A program made the translations under genes and the position numbers. Below are positions 1 through 11,305 of a stretch of 64,000 nucleotides of DNA, one piece after another. This stretch comes from Theobroma cacao (Eukaryota > Streptophyta > Magnoliopsida > Malvales > Malvaceae). The notes under the pieces are model-generated. The model was not told the origin of the DNA. It searched no databases and saw nothing but the letters and a program-made list of their open reading frames with translations. Numbering within the stretch: the stretch's first letter is position 1; each line of letters begins with the position of its first letter. The DNA is taken from contig NC_030852.1 in the NCBI RefSeq assembly GCF_000208745.1, forward strand, positions 27,738,752-27,802,751. The letters run 5' to 3'.

Positions 1-893
1 CATTATTTTGGAAGGAAATCAACTGAAGGATGACACAGTGTATCATCTGCAAGAATGAAGGGTGTCATAATTTCAAACAATGTAGTGAGAGTATAAGAGA
101 GACACCTCATATCCAGCATAGCTGAAGCTGTTTGGAACATAAGAGCGTGAAAAAGCCAATCCTATGGTGACAGCAAAAAATAACCAGACGACATCCACCA
201 TTAGCAACCAATATCAAGAATTTCAAACCCCACAATAGAAAAGCAACACAAAAAGAAATAGCAGTTTGAAATTCCATTAAAGAATGGAGATAATTTTGCT
301 AACATAAATATAGGTCAAGAATGAACATAGTTTCTGAGTACTATCAATGGTCTCCATTCACTAGAGAAATAAAATCATTCCAATCCAAAACAACCTCAAG
401 CATGATTCTAATCAGATAATCTTCATTGATCTCTTTCTATTGAACGTATTACTCTAATTAGACCTCCGTAGTTACTGCCAGACAATTGGCATGTTTCCCT
501 TTAAAATTTCTCTTTACAAAGAAAAATTAAACACAAAATGCATCAAAAATTTCTGAAAAATAAGTACCAATAAACATGAGGTGAAATGTTGAAGGTCTAA
601 AAAAGCAGAAATTGGAAGAGGCATTCATGTTGAAACCCCCACCTCCAACGAGATTTGCCTCCATACATATGCACGTGCATATATTATATATATAGCCACA
701 TATACATATATATATATATGGTTTATAAGAAGGGGAGGGGAATCAATCGTGTGTGTTTTTGTCAACAAAGAGGTAGAGTTTCCTGTTGCCTTCACAAAAA
801 TTTATATAAACAAATAGAAACATTGAGACTGATGCATGGGGGTTAGGGTAAATATTTTAGAAGGATAAAGGAATGTAAGATTGGTGATGCTAC
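1..893 (-). other. 3' end or downstream sequence of the RRM gene
   Basis: No independent gene is visible. The stretch is AT-rich and probably holds the last intron and 3'UTR of the RRM gene. A (TA)n-type microsatellite with CATA interruptions lies at about 676-720. Confidence 0.4.
676..720. repeat. TA/CATA microsatellite
   Basis: Runs of ATATAT with CATA interruptions downstream of the RRM gene. Confidence 0.7.
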
Positions 894-3800
894 CTGCCCT
901 GTAAGCAGGCCCTTGATTGCCTGGACTGTTATACTCGCCAGTTCTGCCAACAAATTTATAAGCTCGTGAAACAAATAAATGAAGAATAAACTCCAAAATC
1001 AAACTAAGAGAGGTGAGATGCACAAGAAAAACCTTCTCGCTGGATAATCATCTATATCAAAGCTTTGCTTTCCAAAAGCAGGCTCAAGAAATCCTGCGTG
1101 AGGTAGGGCATCTTTCCCAAGTGCATGTTTGAAGTACTTAACAGGAGGTTGTGTTTCATATTGAGTATCTACTTTAAGATTATTTGCATAAGTTCGCCCT
1201 TGATGTTGAAAAGCAGGTGTGATACATCCTGCATAATACTGGTCATCATGCCTGATAGATTGCACAAATCCAGCATGGGGTTCCTAAATAGAACCATTAT
1301 TTAAGTGATCAAACATATGTGACATCACTAGATAAATGTGTGCAAATATGCAAATTACCAAATCTGAAGACAGCCTTTTGGATTCAGAAATAGCACCATA
1401 AGCATAGCTCGGATACCCACTTCTGGGTGCAACATATGCCTCTTTAAATGGTATGCCATATGCAACAGAATTTCCACTCCTGTTAGGTCCCTTCCTCAAG
1501 TAAGATCTGCTCTTTGAACTTCCAGATGAATGACTAGGTCGACCATGTGAACTACCTGTGAATTGAGGATAATTAAATCACGTAGTGACTCCCTCTCTAA
1601 GAGTATCTATGTTTAGTTACACAATAAGCAATACAGAACACAAAAACCTTTTAGTTTCTTTGATAGCCTCTTACTATACATTGGGTCCCTTTGTCTCTTT
1701 CTATTCTTTCTCTTGTCATCAGTTTTCTTTGGCTTGGCATACAGCCCAGCAGCATGAGCTTGAGGAGGAATGCTTTCTTGTTCATTTGTTTCACCTTCTA
1801 TGGTATGCTTTGAATTTGAAGGATCCTGATTATTTTTATGTACAACTGCAGCTGCCTTCTCTTCAGTCCCCTTAGTCTTAGACTTGTATATAACAGTTTT
1901 TGCATTCATATCACTCTTTTTTTCAGCACCCTCAGACTTGGCATGACCTTTTATCTTCCATCCACCAGTACTCCTACACCTTTTATAAGGTTTCATTCGT
2001 CCACAAGTACTCTTTTGCAGGTGCCGTCCAACAAGAGGCCTTGCAATATAAGCTTTAACCTGATACACAAATTGACTCCAAGAGATCCGTTAAACAGACG
2101 AAAAAATGTAAAAGAGATACAATAAAATCACCTTGATTCCCCCTCCAAACTGCACATTGTTCACGCCTTTCAGACAAGCTACTGCACTCTCATGGGTACT
2201 GAAAGAAATGAATCCAAAATCCTTGCCTTTATTGCCAAAATTCCGAGATATTTTAACCTTTTTAGTCTCACCATATTGTTCACAGATTGTTTTAAGTCTC
2301 TGTACATCCCAAGACTTTGGTATCCTCTCAATATAAATAGTTTTCACCTACAGCAGGAGAGTTGAAATTTCTATCATTTCGTACTATGAGATAAAAAGAG
2401 TTCTAATTATAAAAACGTGTACTTTGAAAAACTAAGAAAGGATCTTCTACCCTTAATATCAACAAATATTCTCCCTCACACTATATTGCTTCTGCTAAAG
2501 AAAAATCAGGAAAGCCCATACAGTGAACATTTAAACAATAATTTTACAAGTTCAACACATCTATCTCATAGCTTGATTGCATAAATTTCAATATTTAGCA
2601 GTTCACATTCACCGTCATCACCATACTGACCCATAAAAAACCAATGTGACTCCTTCAGATGGAAAGTTAGTTTTTCTATCAGCGCAATGCAGTTCTTTTC
2701 TTTTATGAGCTTAATGTTTTAATCAATGGCATCTTTCAGCAACCAAAAGGTCCAAGCGGTCAAATATGAAAAGATAAAAGCCCAGAACCACTCACAAACA
2801 TAACATGCTTCCAGTGTAAAATAACAGAAAGTATAACATCTCTGGATCCCAACCTGTAATCGAACTTCCTCTCTTGGATGCACTGGGGTGTGAGCAAAGG
2901 CAACTTTAGCACATCTTGCATTGCCAAAAAGTGCATCTGGCTTCCTTAAACGGTGGAATGCAGCCTTTGCATCACAGCAGGTGTTAAATCTCAAGAAAGC
3001 AAAACCTTTAATCTTCCTTTCATTCTTAGGATCATTGGGTACTTGTATCTCATCAACGTCTTCAATTCCGCAACCTTTCAATTTCTCAAGCACCTAAAAA
3101 GAGACAAAAAAAGGAGCGAAAATCAGATCAAGAATTTAAGGTCACTACCTTTTGCAGTAAAAAAGGGGTTTGGCAGACATATGACTTGATTTGCCTTTGT
3201 ACAAATGCACTGCATGATCTAAACAAGCACCCAGACAAAAACTGAAAGAGTATATAGAATTCTATTGCCTACATCCTCTTTGGTCCATGTTTTGCAAATA
3301 TTTCCCAGATAAAGTGTATCACGGTCATGGCTAGGTGATATCTTAGCATGCTTGCCTCTCACCTACATGCATCAGGGGAAAAAGAAAGAGAAGAAAAAAA
3401 GAAAAAAAATAGTCTTTAATAATAGAAAGGTGATAGATTTTGTTAAGGTCAGATGCCAGTGAATGTTGTATTTTTAACCTCAATCCCATCCTTCAAGTCA
3501 AAGAGAACTTTCTTGGCTTGCTCAACAGTAGCATATTGAATAAAAGCAAACCCTTGGCTTTTACTTGTGATTGGGTGCCTCACAATCCTTGCAATTTGGA
3601 CTTCCCCAAACTTTCCAAATACATCAAACAAGTCTTGTTCAACTGCATTTTTATGCAGACCTCCAACATGTAGTTCCAGTTTCTTTTCTTTCTTCCACTC
3701 AGTTCGTAAATCTTGGTTAAATACCGGAGGCACTCCATTGGCTTCACTAACTTCAATGTCTTTATTTTGTTCCTGGTCATCTCTGCTCTCCTACTGTTTC

Positions 3801-5410
3801 TCCCCACAATCATCATCCTTGTTGCTGTACCTGTCATCAATATGCCCATCCAATTTCATAACTTTAATTCTAGCAGCAGAAGGCTCCCCTTCAACTGATT
3901 CCTGTTCTGCAGCAACAAAAGCTAACTACTATATAGTTTACATAAAAATTGTGCAAAAGTCATCACCAGTTAAAGGGTAAAGCAAACAAATAGAAAAACA
4001 ACATCCTCTCAGAACAAGGAGGAAGGGAGGGAGAACAATTTTCACAATACCAGAAATATACAAATCCCAGAAGTATGCTTATGAGTACAAGTATAAAAAA
4101 GATTATTGGAGCAGTTACGTGCTGGATGCTTACTAGGAATAGTATATTTCAAAAACTAAAAATATCAATCTCCATAAAAATATAAAAAACCAGGATCTCA
4201 ATACCATTCCATGCACAGATTTTCCAAGGCATTAAAGACTGCAAACAGTGAGTTATGATAAAAGATTGTTAGTACAGATTTATGTTCCATTCCAGTGATG
4301 TTGAGATTTTTCTCTAACTAGTAACTTCATGAACAGGAAAACCCTAAAAAGATAGTGGTGCACACTAGTTTGGGGCAAGTATACAAACTATGCACAAAAG
4401 AAACTAAAGAAATGAGAAACTAACCTAAGATTGTGCACAAAAGATTGAAAAGTATACACTGATCTTTCATTGCCGGAGAATGTTAAAAGAAAATATCCAC
4501 AGTATAGCAGCTTCATTTCAGTTTGTCAAATTTTACCAACATAAGTGCTTCCTCCGCTTTCTGGTGGCACAACATGTAAGTGCGTTTTCTTTAATTGTAT
4601 TCAGAAGCATGATAATACCAGATTTTAGGGTGTAAAAATCTAGAGATTTCATATTTATTTCAACAGCCTAAAGATTCCATGCACCTTTCCTACCATTTTT
4701 AGTCTTCCTAATTTGCACAAATTGCAATCTAATGTGCATTTTCAAATGAATTACAATTACTAATAAAACTTCATTCAAGCTTTTGTTATAAAAAATACCA
4801 ATCATTGTTTCTATAAATATTAATGGTCAGTTAATAGCTAGAACCGAATTGAAAAAAAAATTTGCGAGACAGTGATTAGTCCAGTACCTGCGTTTGCATG
4901 AACCTTGGCTTCTTCACCATTCTCAATTTCATTCTCTGAATCCACACCATAAACTTCGATGCTCGGATTTAAATTTTTTCCCCTAACCCTCCCTTCCTCC
5001 ATTGTCTCCTCAATTATACTACACTTCAAACTAACATAAAAATCATCCGATTTCTCACTATCTTCCAAAACATTTCCAGCATTTGTTTCAAACTTGCATA
5101 TATTTTCACTAAAATTCGATTTATTTTCTACCAGGTGACCGCCGTTCTTTATTTTACTCTGTTGAACTATTGCGTCCATTCCCATGACAGCACTTACCAC
5201 TTTATCGACTTCTTCAAACTCCTCTCTAAAGCAATCAATCTCCCGATCAGTGTCCTTCTCTTTCTCGTTACCAGCCTCAGCAACTTTCAGAACATTGTTC
5301 TAAGGTCCTGAATCATTCAATGCCATCTCCACCGCGGGAACCAAGTCCCTATTGTCTCCCTCTCTCGATGGGACGACTCGCCGTTTAGCTCTGCTCTTCT
5401 TCCGACGCAT
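894..5410 (-). CDS. hnRNP Q/R-like RNA-binding protein with three RRMs; reading frame disturbed
   Basis: Spliced minus-strand gene. Exons read: 5410-4888, 3906-3479, 3362-3273, 3093-2854, 2347-2132, 2059-1648, 1555-1359, 1283-1033, 943-894. The order is an acidic N-terminal region, RRM1 (RNP motifs LHVGGL and GFAFIQY), RRM2 (DTLYLGNI, GFAFLRF), RRM3 (KTIYIERI, FGFISF), then a basic tail (KRKNRKRQRD) and a Gly/Tyr/Pro/Ser-rich C-terminus. This matches the plant hnRNP-Q/R (SYNCRIP-like) family of nuclear RNA-processing proteins. Oddities: the ATG at 5410 (MRRKKSRAKRR) meets an in-frame TAG at 5302-5300, and a second TAG lies at 3793-3791 before RRM1. A start at the ATG at 5185 avoids the first; splicing out an 84-nt in-frame segment (3830-3747) removes the second. 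The last exon or exons are not certain: unspliced reading past 894 stops near 802, or more exons lie downstream. It may therefore be a working gene or a recent pseudogene. Confidence 0.75.
3747..3830 (-). other. 84-nt in-frame segment with splice-like ends (possible exitron or small intron)
   Basis: On the minus strand the segment begins right after GATGACAG with GTACAG and ends TTAG before TGAAGCC. It is 84 nt, a multiple of three, and it contains the TAG at 3793-3791. Removing it joins the frame exactly (DD-S-EANG). It lacks the U-richness usual in plant introns, so its use as an intron is inferred. Confidence 0.4.
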
Positions 5411-5609
5411 GATCGACTAAATTTCGACACTCCTCTAACCTGTTTTTTCTTCTTATTCTTACTAAAATTAAAGGGAAAAAAAAAGAAAAACCAGGGTTCT
5501 ATAGTGGGGAGCTGATGGACAAGAAGATTGATAGAGGCTGGGAGACTAAACCACGCCAAGTTCATTTGCTTCATCACGAGCCTATGCCCCAGTATTTGCA
5601 GGCCGTAGT

Positions 5610-5700
5610 ACCAATTCCCCACGACATGGGCTGACAGATGAAGGCCCGTGAACTACGGATTTCATTCTAAGGGAGTTGGGCCTATTGTTGGATTGGGTTT
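5610..5700 (-). promoter_or_regulatory. Putative promoter of the RRM gene with TGGGCC/T (site II) motifs
   Basis: TGGGCT near 5627 and TGGGCC near 5686 lie 215-280 bp upstream of the first ATG of the minus-strand gene. Such elements are common in promoters of plant housekeeping and growth genes. No clear TATA box is assigned. Confidence 0.35.
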
Positions 5701-8700
5701 TCAAGCTAACATGTCCACTTTAATTTGGAGGTATTTTTTTTTTATTATCAATCATTTTAGTTTATTTTCCTCACTTTTTAGTTTTACCAAATGAGGGGTA
5801 GAAAAAAAATATTTGCTAATTATTAAATTTGTCTTCTACATATCGAACACCACACCAGTCATAACAAAAAGAATTATTATTCTCATGCTTTTCAAATCCT
5901 TTTAGTTAATTTGAAAATTTTGTATATATAATAATTGCAAAGTTGGTGGTAGTTAGAAGGCAGAAGAAGTGCACCAACCCAAAAGACCCAAAAGAAGAGG
6001 ACAAGCCAAGAGGTGGTTAAGTCTAAAAGATGGTTACTACTTACTAGTATTAAAGGAATTACGCATGTGCGCTCCCATACATCAACCTGAAATGTGGGGA
6101 AATTTTAATTATTTCGAGAGGGAAGGGGGAATTCAAGAATGGGATGGACCATTGGGGTAGGCCTGGCTGCTAGGCCAACACTTTAGCTTTGAAGCTGGTA
6201 ACCATGTTCCCAAATCCCAACTAACGTTTATTAGATCAGATGCAAAAGACACCGCCCCAACCTTAAAGTTTCAGGTAGGATTTGGCTGTTTTCTAGAGAC
6301 TAATAACAGTAATAATAACAACCCTAACACATACAAAAGAAAGAAGAAGGACAAAAAAAAAGAGTAATGATATCAATTACTACTACTCACTTTCTTTTTT
6401 GTTTGGGTGGAAATCAAATCAGTTAACGGTTAAGCGGAAATTACCTCCACTAAGCCGGCAAAAGCATCCTTGCAAGTCCAATCAGAGCTTTATAACGTCA
6501 CCATAAGTCAAAATTAAAAGGCACATCAAGGGCTTTGGGCCATAAAACGTGGACCAATGTGAAAAACTGTCTGCTTTGAAATTTAAAAAATAAAATAAAA
6601 TACTACTACGGTTTAGGTGGCTAGCTTTGAATCGTACAAAAAAAGTGTAATCATTAAGTTAGGAGAATATTAGGAGATTATAATTAGTTTTCGTAATGAG
6701 TATGAATCATGATTATTAGTAGGTAAGATAGTTGGGAGAGATAGGTAGGAGTACTAATTTGTTTCCTTTTTGGTGAGAGCTAAGTTTAAACTCTCTCACA
6801 CAACCAAATTATTAAGGTAGTGATCCTACTGAGAGTGGAATTATCAGAGCTTTTTAAGTGCCCTAGGCCTATGCTAGCACCTATTTTCCCTTGATTATGA
6901 GGCCTTTAAACCTTTCTTTTCTTTTCACTCCTTTTACCAAGGACGAGGAATAGGGATATATAAACTTTGGGTTTAGACTGATGTTTAAACAAATAGACAA
7001 AGTAAAAACAAGAAAATAGAAAAGGTGACCCACGAGAGACGAAGGAAGTGAATCTTTGGTGTAAAACCCAATTCTAAAATCCTCCCACAAGATACACTGC
7101 TTCAACCAAAAGAGTACCCACAATTTCTTCCACTCTGTTCATTCCATACAGGCAATTAATGGAGATCATCATGTTCTTATTATACTCCAGACCACTATGC
7201 ACTCTATGCTATTGTATTTTTACTTTTAACTATTACTTTTTAGATACAGAAAGTTGATTTCTATAATAGCAGTCTTTGAAAATAAAAGCATACAGAGAAG
7301 ATTAAGGGAAAGAGGGAAGGGCCACAAAGCAATGAATATTATACCAATGGCAATCCAAATCAACATCATCTCACATGTCTTTACATGGATCTGCTTCAAA
7401 TTCAAAAACAATCAAGAGCTGTATAAGTGGAAAAGGGGAAAACAAAAAAGAAAAGATGATAAAAAGGAAGGTTAATCATGGGGTAGCATTGAAAGTGTCA
7501 AGATTCTTGTAGAAAGATGGTCCTGTCCTATACTAATGATTATACCTCCTTCCCCTTTACCAAAGAAAATTAGTGGAATGAACAATAAGGCATACCATAC
7601 GGGTTAAAAAAGCCTCCTTTCTAGTTGGTGAGCGGTCAGCGTTACTTGGCCTTGCCGACAGGCCCCTGTCTGTCCCTCCTCCAAATTCAAATAGCAACGA
7701 CAAATGAAATGGTGGAAAATCTACATTCACTCTGCTCCTGTGCGCTGACTTTAGTTGACTCTAAAGGTGAAAACTCAAGTAATTTCAACGTTTTGTGATA
7801 ACATACCAACTACACATGAAGGTCGGTAGACAAACCTAAGCCAAGCCTGAAGACAGAGAAAGAGCAAATGCCAGTGCTACGGTGCAAAGTTCAAATTATT
7901 AGATAGGGCTTCCAGCCAATAGAGGAATTGCTGTGGCAATGGCTTCTAGAAAAATTTTTATGAGATTGCTCAGCGGTGTGACATGAAGAGTGATCGATAA
8001 GAAATTAAAGATAGTGGGCAATTTTGCTAGTATTGGGAAAAAATTAATATCATGACCAATCAAAAACCTCATATGCTATTTTTAGCCTTCATTCTAAACT
8101 TACCTTTTCACCGATTACGGGTACTGTTACAATAATCATAGCATATACCCACATGTGGTATCTGCAGTGCATTCGAACGCTCCACCTGCCAGAAACTGCA
8201 GGCCCTTAATTCCAGTTCCAAGTTCCTGCAAAGATTTCATTAAAAATAGATAAACAAAGATTAAGATGAAGAGTAAAATCTCATTCCAATATATTTTAGC
8301 TTCTCAGTTCCTTCTTTTTTTGTTCCTTTTTTTTAAATATATAAATAAATATATATATCTTTTTTTATTCATAGGAGCCAGCATTTCGTATGCATATGTA
8401 TGTTTCAGTGTATGTGTATTAATTTGAAATTTTGACAGTTTCATCTTATAGTAAATTATTGTCCCAACTCCCAAATAATAAAGGATTCATTGCATCATGA
8501 TTCATGCAAGGATACATGCTTGCATGACACCAAAATAGTAAAATAATTTTGATATAAGAAAATAGCATGACTAACACTAATAACACCAACCTGCTGAGTT
8601 AGTCAACTATGCTCACAGAAATGTAGAACTTGCAAAATCAGGTCAAGTTTGTTGCAATATCCCTATCAGCCATCTTATGTGCCTCCCGAAGCCGACAGAC

Positions 8701-11305
8701 CTCTTTGCTTCCACTTTGCTCAAAACTTTGTAGCAGCTATCCTAACCGATAACCCCGCAAAACTTCAGTTTTCAATATTGACAATAAAAGTTTCGGAAAA
8801 AAAAAGGGCCCAGCCTGAGAGTAAGAATGTCACCATAATTGGAATGTTTAAAAGACAAGCTACCGAAGATGATGGGAGTAAGCCTGCCAAGACCAATAAA
8901 AAACTAATAAAAAAACCGAGAATAGGGGCAAGGGGGGGAGGGAGGCCCCTTAGTCCTTTCTTTTCATTGACAACGACAACCAAAGCACTGAGATGGACAT
9001 CCACTCCTCATGGTGGGGATCCACATTAGCAAAACCAGACAACCCAGGCAATACAGTCGATCATATCAGCAAGAAGTGCCCTTCAGCAACAAAGATATGT
9101 TCTGAAGTTCATCCGAGGTTGACCCATTTGGGTGGATATCAAAATCTGGTTCACCACAAGCTCAACTGGTCCAAGCAAACCCAACTCTGCAGCAAAAAAG
9201 ATGCTTTCAAAAATTCTTGACCAATTCTATTTGCATTCTTTTGCAATTATCAACCTTCTAATCACGTAAACTGCACAAATTCCATATTCCACGATGCATC
9301 TTTTTCCAGTAAGCAGAGTCAAAACACATTTTTGTCATGTCTTTCGATCAACAAACAGTCAATATAGAACATGAGACATTAATTCCATAACCAGTGGTTT
9401 TTTCCAAATGCAGTAATATCACAAACTGATGCTCTAAGCAACAGTTGGTTTCACAAGATTCCTTATCCTTTGTGGATTAGATATAGAACATGGTCTCTGG
9501 TTTATATTAAATAAGGGGAAAAGAAAATATAGGGGAAAACAATATCAGAAATGTTAATACACAAGGACACTAACTTGAGTCTTGTTGTTACTATTTACTA
9601 TGCTAGGCATTGGATACTGAGTTTGCAAGCGGTGAGGCAGTAACCAGCAGCCTTCCACGAATTTACTGATGTAATGTAACATTATGAATACGATTAGACC
9701 ATCCTAGTATCAATTCCAGTTTGGCTTATCAGATCTTGAACTTGAAAGTTTATGATGTTTTGTGATAGTTTTATGTTTACAAGGTGCATTTCCTGTGCCT
9801 ACAAGACAGAAGATTGGGGTCCAGAAAAAAATAGATTAACCAGATATAAGATGCAGCTAGGTTGAAGTCATTATTAACTTCATCTTTGGTCAAAGATTCA
9901 GAAAACACGAGTCAGATGACTTATCACAATTATTTTGTAGAAAGAGATTGTAATTCTTTGTTTGGGATTCAAGTGAGTGTTGGCATACAACTTGCATTGG
10001 TGAGTAAAAATTAAAATGAAGCTGACCAGTATCAAAAACTCATGAAATCCCCCGAATCTCTGGTTTGTTTGTGATGAACTCATTGAAGGTCACGGCACTT
10101 CATTGACAGTTTAGGACATCATGTGTTTATCCTATAGACCATAAAAGAGTAGAACATGTTGGGATGACGTGACTAAAATACTAATTTTAGGCCAAAACAA
10201 CTTTGAGAGCATTCCATCCATAGAATAAAAGGTTTACCTTTACAAGCAAATCAAGTATTAAGTCAAAAACATTTATTTGTTCTCCATTTGCAGATGTTTT
10301 AACTATTGCTAATATTTTCTTTATTAGAATTCATGAATTGTAAAATCTTAGTATAGTCCACTTATTATTCACCTTTTTCAGGAAAAGCTTCTTCCATGAA
10401 AGCAGGGACAATAACTGTCCTACAAGTGTTTAAAATATGATGAGAGGGAAAAAAAACAAAAAGGGACAAATACATGTGCATAGTGTGTGCAACACATTCT
10501 ACTACAATTTAACACTATTTTTAGTTGCTCTTGGTTTAAATGAGAACTGCATTTTCCTAATTCTTAAAAGTTTCCTGATCAAATCATAGTTTCTTTGAAA
10601 CTAAGCATTTCTGGTTATGAAAATAGTAAGAAATGCTAGCATAAATAAAATAATTGATACTTCATAATGGTGCATTTGACATGCAAAACCTAGGCTGCAG
10701 CTGTATATCTGCAGCATAAAATCATCTATTTGGAAAAGTGATAAGACTTAGCCATTTACTGCAGCTAATCCCTAACATAGATATTTATTTTGCCACCAGA
10801 TATAGACAACTCAAACAGAGACTAAAATGAAGTATAATGCTTCATATATGACAACTAGGTCTGCAATAAACTCGTTCAGGAAAAGTTTATAATATATAAA
10901 TTAAAAAGGGGATTAAAGAAGTACAGAATGAACTTAATAAATACAATCTTTTAATTATTAAAAAAAAGAGCTTAAATACACTGTATCCCAAATTACTCTA
11001 GGAAAATACTACATTTCAACTTGTTTTTCAATCCAGACCTGTTTAATGTTTACAAACTAGAAAGTGTACCTTGTCTACAGACACAAGAAACCGAAATCAA
11101 GGCTGGGCAATAAATTGATTATTCATTCCAATATGCAGTTATGAAATTCTTATAAATATTCTGTGGCTAAATCACTATCTATATATTTCCTGATTTGCAA
11201 TTAGAAAAGAAGTAAAGATGGACAATAGTAAAAGACAATGGAAAAAGAATTCGATCAAATCCTATAGTTTACAATTCTACAGGAGTTAAAAGAAAAGCAT
11301 TACAC
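5701..11305. other. Intergenic region and probable 3'UTR of the hAT-related gene
   Basis: No spliced or unspliced gene could be supported. Part of the right edge (about 10.6-11.3 kb) should be 3'UTR of the minus-strand BED-finger gene. A somewhat GC-richer patch at 8.65-9.2 kb contains a 126-codon ORF with no recognisable domain; I treat it as non-coding. A short TA-rich microsatellite lies at about 8333-8360. The rest is AT-rich single-copy-looking DNA. Confidence 0.5.

Noticed and set aside
1585..2125. Plus-strand ORFs opposite the RRM gene
   Set aside because: They are antisense shadows of exons; the minus strand has the RRM motifs and splice-consistent frames.
5317..5622. 101-codon minus ORF (MGNWYYGLQI...)
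   Set aside because: It overlaps the leader and first exon of the RRM gene in another frame and has no domain.
8649..9220. 126- and 75-codon plus ORFs as a possible small gene
   Set aside because: No recognisable motif, no splice partners, no promoter; low-complexity Lys/Gly content.
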